Positions 12,488 to 23,734 of a stretch of DNA of 64,000 bases are shown in pieces; the first letter of the stretch is position 1; the number at the start of each line of letters is the position of its first letter. This stretch comes from Tomocerus qinae. Its lineage: Eukaryota > Arthropoda > Collembola > Entomobryomorpha > Tomoceridae. The translations under genes were made by a program, and so were the position numbers. A model generated the notes under the pieces. The model was not told where the DNA came from. It saw nothing but the letters and a program-made list of their open reading frames with translations, and did not search any database. The stretch covers positions 58,652,001-58,716,000 of the forward strand of contig CM034546.1 in assembly GCA_020055645.1 (NCBI GenBank). Reading direction: 5' to 3'.

Positions 12488-12905
12488 TTATAAGTGTGGC
12501 ATCGTTTTATTATCCATTGTAGCCAGTAACAACGGTAAACAGGGAACAATTTCTGTTTTTCTGATCATGTACAACAAAACTGTGTTTCTTGTTTTGCCTG
12601 TAGTCTTCTCCAATTCCTAAATTTAAAAATTTTCAGAGTAAAATCTCAATTTATTTTTTATATACCTAATTCAATTTATAGCCGAAATAAACAATTACAA
12701 TTTTATCTCGGTCATCTGTCGTAAGCACACTATTCTCGGTTAGGACACTAATAATGGTGGAAAGATTCGTTAGCTGGCTAACCAGATCATCACTGCAGCC
12801 GTCCAACGCCTTTTGGAAATCATCATTTTCCCACCGATTGTCTACTATCATTTTTAAATACTTTTCGTAATCAATTATATTTTGAATTTTTATATCCCGT
12901 GCCAT
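12488..12905 (-). CDS. Small CARD-domain protein (111 aa, two exons)
   Basis: Exon 1 is 12905-12699 and exon 2 is 12616-12488, separated by an 82-bp intron (gtaatt...tttag). The intron keeps phase 0 and joins ...TTDDRDKI to ELEKTTGKTRN. The start at 12905 has good context (aaaATGgc); the frame extends upstream only through non-ATG codons. After about 37 N-terminal residues, helices of a caspase recruitment domain follow: SDDLVSQLT, LSTIISVLTEN, TTDDRDKIELEKT, NTVLLYMIRKTE, LPLLLATM, NKTMPHL. A CARD acts by binding another CARD in adaptor or caspase complexes; the partner here is unknown. The intron falls at exactly the position used in the copy downstream, right after the D-R-(D)-K-I stretch, so the two arose by duplication. 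Family assignment rests on pattern, not on a database search. Confidence 0.55.
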
Positions 12906-13052
12906 TTTACAAATTCGACACTGCGTAAAACAATTGAGAGCCACTCTGTCACTTTATGTTTCGTTGCCAATTGCTTATTGCTCAGTATTCAACCTAGTGT
13001 AAACACATGGACTAACTGTGCCACTGTGTCACTCAAAATCACAAACTCACAC

Positions 13053-13060
13053 TATATATA
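13053..13060 (-). promoter_or_regulatory. Candidate TATA box for the CARD gene
   Basis: On the minus strand TATATATA lies about 150 bp upstream of the ATG at 12905, in a place that would give a 5' leader of roughly 120 nt. There is no supporting initiator motif. Confidence 0.3.
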
Positions 13061-13061
13061 C

Positions 13062-14180
13062 TGACAAGTCAGGCAAAAGTGACAATAATATCTACAGGTA
13101 CGCCTTCCGCATATTCCTAATGCCGTTGTTATACTTATGACTATCTTATCTTTTTATCCTTTAATACAATTAAATATGTTGTATTTACCATTTATTACCT
13201 TATCAGCTAGTGGCGGCTCTAGGATTTGCGAGGCCCTGGGCCAAATTTTTCGAGCTTCGCGCGAATCAGTATCTCCTTTTGATTTCCTCCTTCATATATG
13301 AAATAATATGCAAGAATGTTTATTTCAAGATACGTAATTTACTTATTTTTGCTTCTTTTTCAACAAAAAACCGTTGATTTGTTAGCTGCGCTCATATGAT
13401 TGCGCCATATACGGCTGAATGACATTTGTAAGCATTTACCAAGACGCGCCCGAAGGGCGCGGGTTTGCAAATGGCTATTGTTGGCCAGGATACTTAAATT
13501 CGTTGAAGAAAATCTGGTAACCCTGGCATCTATTATCTACTTGTAAACGTTTTCGTTTGCAAGTACAATTTTAAAATAGTAACAAATAGGGATTCCTATT
13601 TCCATTTAAAAATCCTGCTCCATGATATATCCATTGAATTGTTTAAAATTAAAATATTTAGTTACTACTTATAATTTTCAATAGGTATGCGGCATGGTAA
13701 TTATAATTTATACTAAATGCTGATCAAGAGTGAATTTCAATCGCTTGACTAAAAGATACCCCAAAATAAAAGGAAACCATTATCCGGCAACCACAAAATA
13801 TTTTTTATTGTGCGGATGCGTCGGATATTTACTTGTAACCTTCTGGATAGCTTGTACTTACAAGCCAGGTGGATAGTTTGGTTCCAATGGGTTACCGGTC
13901 GGATGTAGATGCCAAACAACATATCAATGAATATCATTGTAGTATCAATTAGCAATTCAATTAATATCAGAAGTTAAGAGGTCAATGCCAATGAGGTAAA
14001 CCTTATTTGCAGCTTATGGTTCAACAGGTCAATTACTGATAGATAAATCTACATGATTATCAGCTTTCATTTGGTGGTTGCAATTTAATACATACACGTA
14101 GACCTACACATCAAAATTCTATGATGATATTTGTGACTGTCACAGGTACACCCCCAAAATGAAAAACCAATAAATCCGAC
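13062..14180. other. Intergenic; transposon remnant at 13212-13480
   Basis: No gene was recognised. 13212-13285 starts 'tagtggcggctctagg' and contains 'cgagcttcgcgcgaa', a motif shared with the hAT-like elements at 15440 and 18077, so it is probably a worn end of a related element. GC-rich 'gcgcccgaagggcgc' at 13446-13460 is a short perfect palindrome. The 68-codon minus frame at 13749-13955 has no recognisable feature. Confidence 0.4.
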
Positions 14181-14184
14181 GGAA

Positions 14185-14565
14185 ATGGATTTAAAAACTG
14201 TTTTTGTTGTGGAAACGCAAGTAGAAAAGATTTATAAGTACAATAATGAGGACATCAGTGATCTGGATTACGATGAAGACGATGGTGAAGATAATTCCCA
14301 AGAAAATTATGATTACATTGATGAAGACGATAATCTTTATTATAATGAAGAGGATGATGAACATAGTCCCCACGAAAATGATGATTACAATAATGAAGAT
14401 GATGACGATACTCATTCCCAAGAAAATTATGAATACAATGGTGGAGACGATGATGATGATATTGTCCATGATGAAGATGATGGCGAGGATTTTGTGGATG
14501 AGGAAGACGATGATGAATACAATGACGAAGGGAATGACTTTGTTGATGATGAAGATGATTTTTAA
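14185..14565 (+). CDS. Hypothetical highly acidic protein (126 aa) in a GAT/GAA-rich tract
   Basis: An open frame starting MDLKTVFVVETQVEKIY runs into a tail that is almost entirely Asp, Glu, Asn and Tyr, with recurring blocks such as SQENYDY, DEDDN and NEEDDE. The tail is encoded by degenerate GAT/GAA/GAC repeats of about 45-60 bp, so the lack of stops in this and the neighbouring frames can be explained by base composition alone. No signal peptide, no splice partner and no homologue in the window was found. It could be an acidic terminal exon, a real small protein, or simply a repeat. Confidence is low. Confidence 0.25.
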   Translation: MDLKTVFVVETQVEKIYKYNNEDISDLDYDEDDGEDNSQENYDYIDEDDNLYYNEEDDEHSPHENDDYNNEDDDDTHSQENYEYNGGDDDDDIVHDEDDGEDFVDEEDDDEYNDEGNDFVDDEDDF

Positions 14566-14599
14566 TATTATTATGATGATTACAATAATGATGAAAATT

Positions 14600-15431
14600 G
14601 TCTTGTAGATGATTGATGGTGATGAAGATCGGCCTGAACTCTTAAAGATGAACAAATTATAAAGACAGCTTTGACAGTTTGAGGGGCAGCAAGAAGGCAA
14701 AAGTGCTGTACAGTCTTTACTATGGCAGTATTCATAATGGTGCTTCAGCTTAACGTAACTTATACCTCTAGCTAAAAACATCATCCTGGTAGGAAGGGCT
14801 GCAGGGACGATTAGGGGAAGGGTACACGTGATTTACCTCCTGAAATGGATAAGATAAAGAAATTTCTGTCTAAAACTGCAAAATTTATCAAAAATATTTT
14901 TCCCCCTTCCGCCCCTTAAATTCTGGTTGCGCCTTTGGTAGTTTATTTGGTTTCCCATAACCGCAATGCTAATTCAAATAATAAAGTTGACCCTAGGTTG
15001 TACTAAGGTTAGGATTAATCAGTGAGCAATTATCTTATCGTTGTATAATAATAACTGATAAAGGAATAATTGACATAATGTTATAAACTATATATGTGGC
15101 AGTGTAAATTGACTTGTAAGCGTTTACTCCAGAAATGTTTAAATTTCAGCATGGTTATTTAATAATGATATATTATGCCATATTATTCATATATTAATAA
15201 TCTAATATAGTATGAATCATAACACAAAATGCCTACATGATCGGGAAATGTACTGAGACAATATCTCTGTAATAAAACTCTTATTTAAAATAATATACAT
15301 CATTCTTCCAATGATTTAATGACCTGTGTAAAAGCTAGTGCATTGATTGGTTAAAGTCTAACACTAACAACGTTGTTATAATATTGCTGTCATTAGACAT
15401 CAGCACGGCGGGACATCAAGCCCGTGACACA
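14600..15431. other. Intergenic with possible hAT-like remnant near 14800-14945
   Basis: 'gcagggacgattagggg' (from 14801) and 'ccttccgccccttaaattctggttg' style C-rich sequence ending near 14940 resemble worn transposon ends. I found no matching target duplication and no gene. Confidence 0.3.
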
Positions 15432-15439
15432 TTCATCTT

Positions 15440-15623
15440 CAAGCACGTATTTAGTAGGGGGCGGGGGGGCGCAGCGCCCTCCCTAAATCTGAGAAAAAGA
15501 GAGGATTTTTTCCAAAAAAGGCCAAAAATTGCAAAAAATTTTCGCGCTTCGCGCGAATATGTCTTTTTTGGTATTATTTTTGCTTCCGCCCCCCCCTTGC
15601 ACAAATTTCTAGATACGTGCCGG
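15440..15623. mobile_element. 184-bp hAT-like MITE, TSD TTCATCTT
   Basis: The termini CAAGCACGTATTTAG and the complement of CTAGATACGTGCCGG are imperfect inverted repeats. The 8-bp sequence TTCATCTT stands on both sides (15432-15439 and 15624-15631), as hAT elements leave. The inside is G-rich on the left, C-rich on the right, with 'ttttcgcgcttcgcgcgaa' in the middle. The overlapping frames at 15384-15647 (plus) and 15416-15634 (minus) are by-products of this composition. It is a deletion derivative of the element type at 18077. Confidence 0.82.
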
Positions 15624-15904
15624 TTCATCTTCATGTGTTCAACTTAAAAAAGTGATACATTAATACGGTAATAAATATGGCCATCCACTTTATCAATTTA
15701 AAATCATTTTTTATAAATTTCCCTATATATTCCTATTTCATTTTGCAGCTAAAAAATAAAACATTTAAACCTTTTCAAAGATTTCGAGGCTGGGGAAAAA
15801 ACTATACCTAGCTGCTGATGTGACTATAATGGGCACTGGTCTAAATGTATGTCTGTTAATTTAGGTAATTAATTAATGTCCAAACCAAATTATCATTTCA
15901 AGTC

Positions 15905-17011
15905 TACTATGGACGCCACATTACTTTTCTGAATAGACCTCGCGAACAATAAGATTAAAAGATAACAACACAATGGAAGCCCTAGCTCGACTCGGCTCAC
16001 CGAGGCATATGCGTACCTATTGAAAGAGTGCACAGTGGGTTTAAGTCATAAGAAAAACGGACATAACGGCGCAGTGTAATGAGTAAGGAGTAGGGACTAG
16101 GAGATGGTTGAAGAGCATAAATTACACATTGTAAAGTGGCACACAAATAAATAAAGCACAAAACACTCAGAAATTAAACAATTAAAATTTATTTTTTAAT
16201 CAATATTTTTAAAAATTATAAAGCGAATTGTTTTTAAAAACGAAAACTCACACAAAAAACATTTTCCCATAAAAGCCAAATATTTCGACAAACTCGTACA
16301 AAAATTGACGATTTCGTTTAAATGTGAGATGTTTAGACCAGTTCACACATAAAACGAAGTTTTAGTATAAATGCGAATTGTTTGGTCAAACTCGAACTTA
16401 AAATGACGATTTCGCAAAAATACGAATTGTTTCGGCAAACTCGTACAAAAAGCGTAAATTTCGTACAATTGCGAATTGTTTAGACCAATTCGCAACAAAA
16501 ACGAAGTCGTCATTTTAAGTTCGAGTTTGACCAAACAATTCGCATTTATACTAAAACTTCGTTTTATGTGTGAACTGGTCTAAACATCTCACATTTAAAC
16601 GAAATCGTCAATTTTTGTACGAGTTTGTCGAAATATTTGGCTTTTATGGGAAAATGTTTTTTGTGTGAGTTTTCGTTTTTAAAAACAATTCGCTTTATAA
16701 TTTCTAAAAATATTGATTAAAAAATAAATTTTAATTGTTTAATTTCTGAGTGTTTTGTGCTTTATTTATTTGTGTGCCACTTTACAATGTGTAATTTATG
16801 CTCTTCAACCATCTCCTAGTCCCTACTCCTTACTCATTACACTGCGCCGTTATGTCCGTTTTTCTTATGACTTAAACCCACTGTGCACTCATTCAATAGG
16901 TACGCATATGCCTCGGTGAGCCGAGTCGAGCGAGGGCTTCCATTGTGTTGTTATCTTTTAATCTTATTGTTCGCGAGGTCTATTCAGAAAAGTAATGTGG
17001 CGTCCATAGTA
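15905..17011. mobile_element. 1.1-kb near-perfect fold-back element
   Basis: The left arm (15905 to about 16408) and right arm (about 16503 to 17011) are inverted copies at roughly 99 percent identity; I counted only a few differences (for example gaaagagtg/gaatgagtg and ccctagctc/ccctcgctc). The loop is about 95 bp. Termini read TACTATGGACGCCACATTAC. CAAGTC flanks both ends (15899-15904 and 17012-17017), consistent with a 6-bp target duplication. The inner arms contain imperfect repeats of 'cgaattgttt' and 'caaactcg'. There is no coding sequence. Transcribed through, it would form an RNA hairpin of about 500 bp. Confidence 0.85.
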
Positions 17012-18068
17012 CAAGTCACTATAAATGCTTAGCATGAAGAATAAATATATTCAAATGAAAGATATACTTATTTATTTAATTTACTGTATGATAAAATTTA
17101 ATAAAAAATCATTTTAATCAATTTGTCAAGCCTAATTAATTGCGTTGTGAATACTTTTTACAATGTTGATTATATGCGAGTGTCATTTACTATAAGTGCC
17201 AACTTCAAAATTGATAGTGAAATAAATCATTGACAGACAAAACAAGTGTTTTTGGCAAAAAGGTGAATCTGTTGAAGCAGTAACAAATATCGTATTATAT
17301 ATTTAAGGATTCATGCTTTATGATATTCAAACAATAATTTACACTTAAGAAAATGTATTACAGTATCAAAAAAGATTTATTTACAAATTGACAATAACCG
17401 TTTTAGTGGTAATAAAATATTCGACCATGTCCTTCCGTTGAGAAGAAAATAAATAATAGTGCTACAACTACTACAACACATACAGGAATTTGTAGTCTAA
17501 TATATTTTCGCTTTATTTATTTATTATGCTAGACAAATCTTCGTTGAAATGAGATACATTAAGAGACGTTTATTGTGAATTACTGAAAAATATATAAATT
17601 CTTCAGGTTGTATGTTTATAGCCACCTCCAGCATTACTTCCATTTTTATCGTCATCATCGGACACTCAATAGCAAAAAACAAAAATTAAATTATTGAACA
17701 TTAATATCAGTAATAACAAAAATTAGTTCGGAATTCAAACTTTTGAAGCAAAATTCACACATTTTTAGAAGTAATTGAAGTAACAATTAATTAATGGAAC
17801 GAAGTATCCTGAACAGGCCCTCATGACATAGCTAAAACTTTAAGAGTTTATAAATAGAAACGATGTATGGCATGGATAATACATCCTATAATAATATAAA
17901 GGTTACGTTTCGAGTTTCATGTTACCCAAAAAAAATTCAAAATTACTTCTTGTATACTAAAATATTAATTAAATGTTTTCATTTGAATGTTCCACCCTAA
18001 ATCCTTCTACATTTTCTTTAGCGTTAAAACTTGATCTTCTTCGAAAGTTTTCATACAATTCTGGGGTG
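17012..18068. other. Intergenic, nothing recognised
   Basis: AT-rich sequence of about 1 kb without a reading frame, repeat or motif that I can support. Confidence 0.6.
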
Positions 18069-18076
18069 AACGCCAA

Positions 18077-18704
18077 CAAGGGCGTATCTAGAAATAGAAT
18101 CTAGGGGGTGCTAATTTCTAAAAATGATTACTGCATAAATGAAACAAATTAGAACGCCACGGTAAATTGGTAAAAAGAAGAAATTTTCGCGCGAAGCGCG
18201 AAAAAATTTGCGATTTTTATTCTTTTCCAAAAATCCCCTTTATATTGAGATTTAGTAGGGCTGGGGTTCAGTAGGACTCAGTACCCCTTCTAAATACATG
18301 ATTTATCTATCATCACCAACTTAGTTTGGCGCATTTAATTTTAAATGCTTTAAGCAAAAGACCTCATTTCAAAAGTGACCCATATTGCTAGGTGCATTTC
18401 CATTTTGTAACCATATATTATAAGTAATCTCAGTAACTATGGTTAAGGTTCAATGTAGGAAAAAAAGGTCTCGAAAATGATCAAACTGATTACAGATTAA
18501 AAAATGCTCAAACAAATTCGAAAATGCTCAAAAATAAGATACGTACATGGAATTGAGTCATATGCAGACAAAAATGTTTCTTCCAATTTGGAATTAAATA
18601 ATTAAATATTAAATAAATGTTAAAAACACGATAATATATAGTGTGTTTTCAAAATATTTAGGGGGTGCTTAAGCACCCTAGCACCCCCCCTAAATACGTC
18701 CTTG
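18077..18704. mobile_element. 628-bp hAT-like element, TSD AACGCCAA
   Basis: The ends CAAGGGCGTATCTAG and the complement of CTAAATACGTCCTTG form terminal inverted repeats with two mismatches in 15. AACGCCAA stands directly outside both ends (18069-18076 and 18705-18712), an 8-bp duplication as left by hAT transposases. The inside has 'ttttcgcgcgaagcgcgaa' and G/C-rich blocks like 'gggggtgcttaagcacccta'. No transposase frame; it must be moved in trans. Confidence 0.85.
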
Positions 18705-18712
18705 AACGCCAA

Positions 18713-19205
18713 TGAGATAATACTAACCTTTCATTTAGACACAATTTCCAAATTTTTTTATTGATTTTATTCTCTCCTAGCTATCAAACTGTTCAAATGC
18801 TTTTTTAAATCGGGGAACATATGAGTCAACATTTTCTGTCTTCAATCGTCCTTTGCCTGAATGTCAACTATTAATTGTTTACAAATAGTATTATGTAAAA
18901 ATTCATTGTTAGGAAAATAATTGTTAATATTCGGCTAAATCGGCTACCGAGTTTGTACCTTTATTCAAACTTAGTATAATATCTTACCTAACTCGTCCTG
19001 TTGGTGATTACTGGAAGCTACAGTTTACGTTTCGAGTTTCAAATTACCCCAAAAACATTTAAAAAACAATTATTTTTGATTTTCTTCCAGCATTTTGCCA
19101 CAATATCTGTCAAACCTATTATAACTCATACAGTATAACACACAAAGAATGTGTAACACATAGGATACGAAAATGATTTGCAATGGTTTCCTTTCCCAAC
19201 TAATT
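18713..19205. other. Intergenic, nothing recognised
   Basis: About 490 bp without gene or repeat signal. The 62-codon minus frame at 19126-19314 overlaps the hairpin at 19206-19287 and is judged spurious. Confidence 0.5.
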
Positions 19206-19287
19206 TTTTCGATAATGTACCCCAACGCATACCTCCATGTACTACATTTAGCACATGAAGGTATGCGTTGGGGTACATTATTGAAAA
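19206..19287. ncRNA. 82-nt near-perfect hairpin (small-RNA precursor-like)
   Basis: About 35 bp at 19206-19240 pair with 19253-19287 around a 12-nt loop (actacatttagc), with one G-U and one C-A mismatch. The stem core is GTACCCCAACGCATACC. The size fits a miRNA-like precursor, but pairing this perfect also suits a very small MITE or a hairpin siRNA source. It lies about 350 bp beyond the 3' end of the minus-strand chemoreceptor. There is no expression evidence. Confidence 0.35.
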
Positions 19288-19628
19288 CATCAATGTTATC
19301 CGATCCAATTCCACTTAAAATAACGCATTTAATGAGCCAACATGTCTGAAGGTCCGAACTAGAACAACTTCATCCCAGTAAGAATCAGGGCCGCAGCGAG
19401 GGGGACATAGGGACTTTAGGGACACTCTAAATCATAATTTTTGTCTATAAACGTAAAAAATCGCTAAAATACTACTTTACAGTATATAAACAGTGTTTTC
19501 TTTATAACCCATTTTTACACCACAATTTAGGTTAAAATTTTTTTAACGTCATTGCTGTAATAACATTTTAGAGCTTTAATTGAAATTTACTGTGTTGTAA
19601 AGCCAGTTTGATATTAACTGCAGTGGTA
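19288..19628. other. 3' flank of chemoreceptor; possible transposon end at 19389
   Basis: 'cagggccgcagcgaggggg' near 19388 resembles a hAT-type left end, but no right end or target duplication was found. Otherwise nothing was recognised. Confidence 0.3.
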
Positions 19629-19631
19629 TTA

Positions 19632-21453
19632 CTATTTCCTGGCCACGATAATCAATTGCGAAGTTCCGACTACAATTGCACTGACAACACGAACAATGGT
19701 GAATTTATCAAACTCATAAAAGCAGGCTACATTAGTTTTTAATGGAGTAAGGGACTTGTAGATTTTTGCAACGGTATTGTCGATACCAACTCTGCGCTTA
19801 CGAAAGTCGTAGGAGCTAGTATTAATCGTTCCTATCACATGTGACAAATATATAATTTCTAAATGGCACGCAAAACTGCAGAAAATGAAAAATGATACTA
19901 AACTTATATGCATGTTATTATAGTTAGTTAAGATTAAATAATTGAATACTACAGCTGCAATAACGGCAAGAACCTTATTAATAGGCATGAAAATTGTAGA
20001 TGAAATTTCGTTGTATCGATTTTGAAGGACTTGAATGGTGCGGTAACTCTTGACGAAGGCTTCGGCGTCATCTTGCTTCAATCTTGTTCTGATTTAATTT
20101 TTTAAACAGTTAGATATTTCAAATGACAAAAATTATTAGTGATGTGTAAATGAAACATATAAAGCATGACATTGTTATGTGAAACCATTTAGGTCTTCTG
20201 ATAGCTTATGGCATTACAAGAAAAGGAATTGAAGGAAAAAATTAATTTGGACAGGGGGTCTCAAAATTAAAATTTTTGACAATTTTTTAAAAAAACAACC
20301 ACGATACCGATTTAAATGAAACCTTTACCAACGGAAATTATTTTTTTCTTTCAAATCGTTTTCTTGTAATGTCACAAGCTATCAGAATACCTAAATGACT
20401 TCACTCTGAATGTCATGCTTTTTTTCATTCACACATCTCTATACACATAATACACATAATTTCTCTCCATTGAAGAATGTTAATTGCAAGTTGTATTAAA
20501 AATATTGTAGTTTGAGTGCAATTACTTCAAAGCTTGTAGGTAATCCCTGCAGCAGTTTATGTAGGTCAGGTTAATGAATAAATAAAATAAATTAACTGTT
20601 AACAACCAACTTAGTGCTACGGTCTCAATTACAGCGACAACTGAGGTAGCTAAAATATGTAGAGAACTTCCTTCATCACCAAACCATAAAGACTGAAATA
20701 CGTAGTAATTTGAAGTTGGGAAGAGGCTGAACATTAAAATGTTTACGAGTAAAAGAGAAAATTCGGAAATTATTAATGCTATAAGCAGGAGTCGTAAAAC
20801 ACACTGAATATCCTTTCTTCGGAATCGCCTGACTCCTATGTTCTTCGGCTATAATATTAAAAATGGTAGTTAACCATTATTTATGAAACATGGTATGTAT
20901 TTAAAGGAAAAGAAATTACAAACAATAATACGCTACTTGTGGAGCTACTATATATTTAGTATAGCTAACCTTTTTGTTTGTTACAAAATGAAAACAGCTG
21001 ATTTGTGAAATCCAAAACCTCGTTTTGATATAAAGATGTGTTTATTTGGGACATCGCGCTGTACGAGTAAGCGAAAATCCACAGAACGTGTAAAAAAAGT
21101 TGTAAAATATTATGTGGAGAGTCAGAAAAAATAGAAAAGTATAACTTGATCAATATTGCACTCCACTGAAAATAAGTTAGCAAAGAAAGGCAACGCCAAT
21201 AGAAAATGTTCTTCTTTTTGATAAAACACAAATTCTTTTCATCCCAGTCATAGGGAATGACATTCAGAGATGTTATCATAGAAAATGTAATGCTGTGTTC
21301 CTTAATCAAGTTTTCGTATGTCATATTCTTTAATAATAAACTATTCCCTAGAGAAATTAAAACAGATATAGCCCTGGGAAGTTTTTGCAATAACATTTCA
21401 ATCAACCTTTTGTTAAAACAAATATTACAGAGATGACAAATGGATTTCAACAT
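19632..21453 (-). CDS. Chemoreceptor of the gustatory-receptor type (about 416 aa, three exons)
   Basis: The exons are 21453-20970, 20835-20526 and 20088-19632; introns start GT (gttagc, gtaatt) and end AG, and their phases match (1, then 2). The ATG at 21453 is preceded by an in-frame stop. The product has several strongly hydrophobic helices: ISVLISLGNSLLL near the start, YWRCLSLLTYFQWSAILIKL, LRLLLIALIISEFSLLLVNI, HILATSVVAVIETVALSWLL, LAVIAAVVFNYLILTN, a further pair around ISLVSFFIFCSFACHLEII, and a C-terminal segment FTIVRVVSAIVVG. Length and helix number fit the insect-type 7-TM gustatory/odorant receptor superfamily, which are ligand-gated ion channels in sensory neuron membranes. The C terminus lacks the TYhhhhhQF signature, so it belongs to a divergent lineage. 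It shares a PYDWDEK-like motif in exon 1 (FDWDRK) with the broken gene at 59.7-63.1 kb. The acceptor of exon 2 was chosen by frame; the ligand is unknown. Confidence 0.75.
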
Positions 21454-21459
21454 CGTCAA

Positions 21460-21900
21460 ATCAACATAAGAATTTATCCTTCACACAGCACAATATATTT
21501 TCAGTCAAGTAAAGAATTGCCTGTCTTTCTCTTTCAACTGCCTTAAATAAACTGTTGATAATCCTAGTTAATGGGGTTGGAAGGTCTAGCCTCTAATATC
21601 GGGTATTACGAAAGTAGTAGTTATCATTAGTTTTAGTTTCAGGAATATACTTATATATCACAGCAGTTAACTATTTATTCCTTGGTTGGATTGTTATTTA
21701 TTCTTCTATAATTTTATATAACAGGTTCATTTTACTAAAACGATTGTCTGAATAATGTAATCTAGTTTTCAACTTAGTTAATGAATAAAATATATGTTTA
21801 TCGTATCCCACCCAGGAATGAAAATAATTTCTCGCTACTGCACGTTAAGTAATTTAGGAAAAAATAGTCCCTAATTTGAAATTCACGTTGAATGAAATAC
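21460..21900. other. 5' flank of the minus-strand chemoreceptor
   Basis: About 440 bp, AT-rich, presumably including the promoter of the gene that starts at 21453. No clear TATA box in a convincing place. Confidence 0.4.
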
Positions 21901-22448
21901 CAATAACAATAATTTGATGTCGCTGGAACTGAAGGCATTTTAGAAACGCAGCCTATACAGTATAATGAATTCATATTCTACAGATAATATTCTGCGGATG
22001 TACAAATATATTGGTAGGTTGTCGTCTGTCGTATGTTTAATATACCATAGCTAACTCGTTATTGTCGTTATGCTCTGCACTCGAGCGCAGTAATCAAGAC
22101 TAGATTTTGCATTGAATGGTATATAAACCATTTCTACCTTTGCAGACTAATACATAGTCTTTTAAAATGCTACTTTACCCTATCAATCCATTCAGCCTTT
22201 TAATATTTTATTTATATTTATAAATCCATTTGGGTTTATAACTAACCCCAAAAGGTCAATTATAGGTAGACGTTGAGACAAAAATCAAATGAATTGCCTT
22301 ATGAAATAAATGAACATGAAGCAAACACACATTTTAAATGCTGTATTATGCCAATATTTACTATAATTTAGATACAGTGGGTATTGTAACTTTCATTTAC
22401 AGCTCCTTTCCACAATTACTATCGCTATTATGGTACTACTAGGCGGTC

Positions 22449-22593
22449 ACAGGACCCAGGTCCTGTAGTACATGGGGCTAGTGCATCTACAAACAATTTT
22501 GTAAGAATTATGGTTTCTAGTAGGCCAATTACACCGGCATTCAATTGGGTTCATCACTAATATAATGTACCGGTCACAGGACCCAAGTCCTGT
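22449..22593. repeat. Two near-identical 18-bp palindromes 127 bp apart
   Basis: ACAGGACCCAGGTCCTGT (22449-22466) and ACAGGACCCAAGTCCTGT (22576-22593) are each inverted repeats, and each is preceded by CGGTC. The sequences around them also match loosely (both are followed within 20 bp by 'gctagtg'), so they belong to a 127-bp direct duplication. Confidence 0.6.
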
Positions 22594-22984
22594 TATAAAT
22601 AAAGCTAGTGTGTATTCCGGGGCAATATTGTACGATGGGTAGAATGTATTTCAGATACATAGATTTTTATGTTAATTCCAATTGACCTTTTCATGCTTTC
22701 TCATTAGGTGGGCCAGGGCCAGAGGTACAGATTTTACGTTACATTGATATAGTCAAAAAATATTCCAAAACTTCGCCTTAGTACGGCCTAGGGTCAACCT
22801 TTTGTTTAGAAAGAGAATTTGGCTATTGGCAAATTACTCCGGTTACCCACCACATTTTTGACTCGGATACTTTTAATCACCATTATACATACTGCCATCA
22901 CTGGACAATGGACCATTTTAAGGCCGAGTTAGCCTTAATTGGCAATGTAGCGTCAAGCGATTAATTAGAAAATTGAGTGTTTTT

Positions 22985-23215
22985 TATTGTAATTTTAGCT
23001 CATCGCCTGAGGAAGCGAGCTTATAGAACCGCACAGTCTGTCCGTACGTCCGTCCTTATGTCCCCACGATAACTTCCGAATACAAAGACGGATATTGACC
23101 AAACTTGGCAAAAACGATGCCTATATGGACTATTGATGATCCCTATTGATTTTGGGACAAATTAGTCCATTGGTTGCTGAGAGACCGCGCGCTCACTTTG
23201 TTTCATTTTAAGTAG
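22985..23215. repeat. Dispersed-repeat remnant with 'gtccgtacgtccgtcc' core
   Basis: 'gaaccgcacagtctgtccgt', repeats of gtccgt, 'cacgataacttccgaa', 'gaccaaacttgg' and 'attagtccattggttgctga' look like a common, worn arthropod repeat rather than single-copy DNA. Similar wording ('ttaccaaacttctttctgat') occurs inside the Helitron near 25785. Classification is not possible from here. Confidence 0.35.
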
Positions 23216-23734
23216 AAAATGGGTATTAAAAAGTTCAAAAAATTCCGTTTCCTATAAATTGTTTGCGAAAAATATTTCACTCCGCTCCTACCAAGTTTAA
23301 GATTTATTTTGATAGTCAATAATAATAATTTTTTGACTGCTTCAATAGAAGTTGCCTTTCGACACAGTAAATTAGTTTCAACAATTAATACAATATAGTA
23401 AATAATACAAATCAAATGATAACATGGAAATTAAGAGTTAAATGTTTGGTACAAATGATTTTGTAAAATAGCAACCGAACCTTATTAACAACTTATTTTA
23501 AAACTTTTTGATTTTGATAGTCAATTATGATCAATATTGATCTAATTTGAATTACTGTAGAATTTAGTAATCATCAGATACGTATCTAGAAATTTGGTCA
23601 AGGGGGGGCGCAACCAAAAAAACCGATGCCTATTGACCCTAGGTAGTATAGAAAGATGAAATTTTAGATTATTTTTTGACTATTGGAGTAACTCTATACC
23701 TTATACTATTATAATGTATATCGTATATTTTATA

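Noticed and set aside
14191-14784. 197-codon minus frame rich in Ile and Val
   Set aside because: It is the antisense shadow of the GAT/GAA-rich tract.
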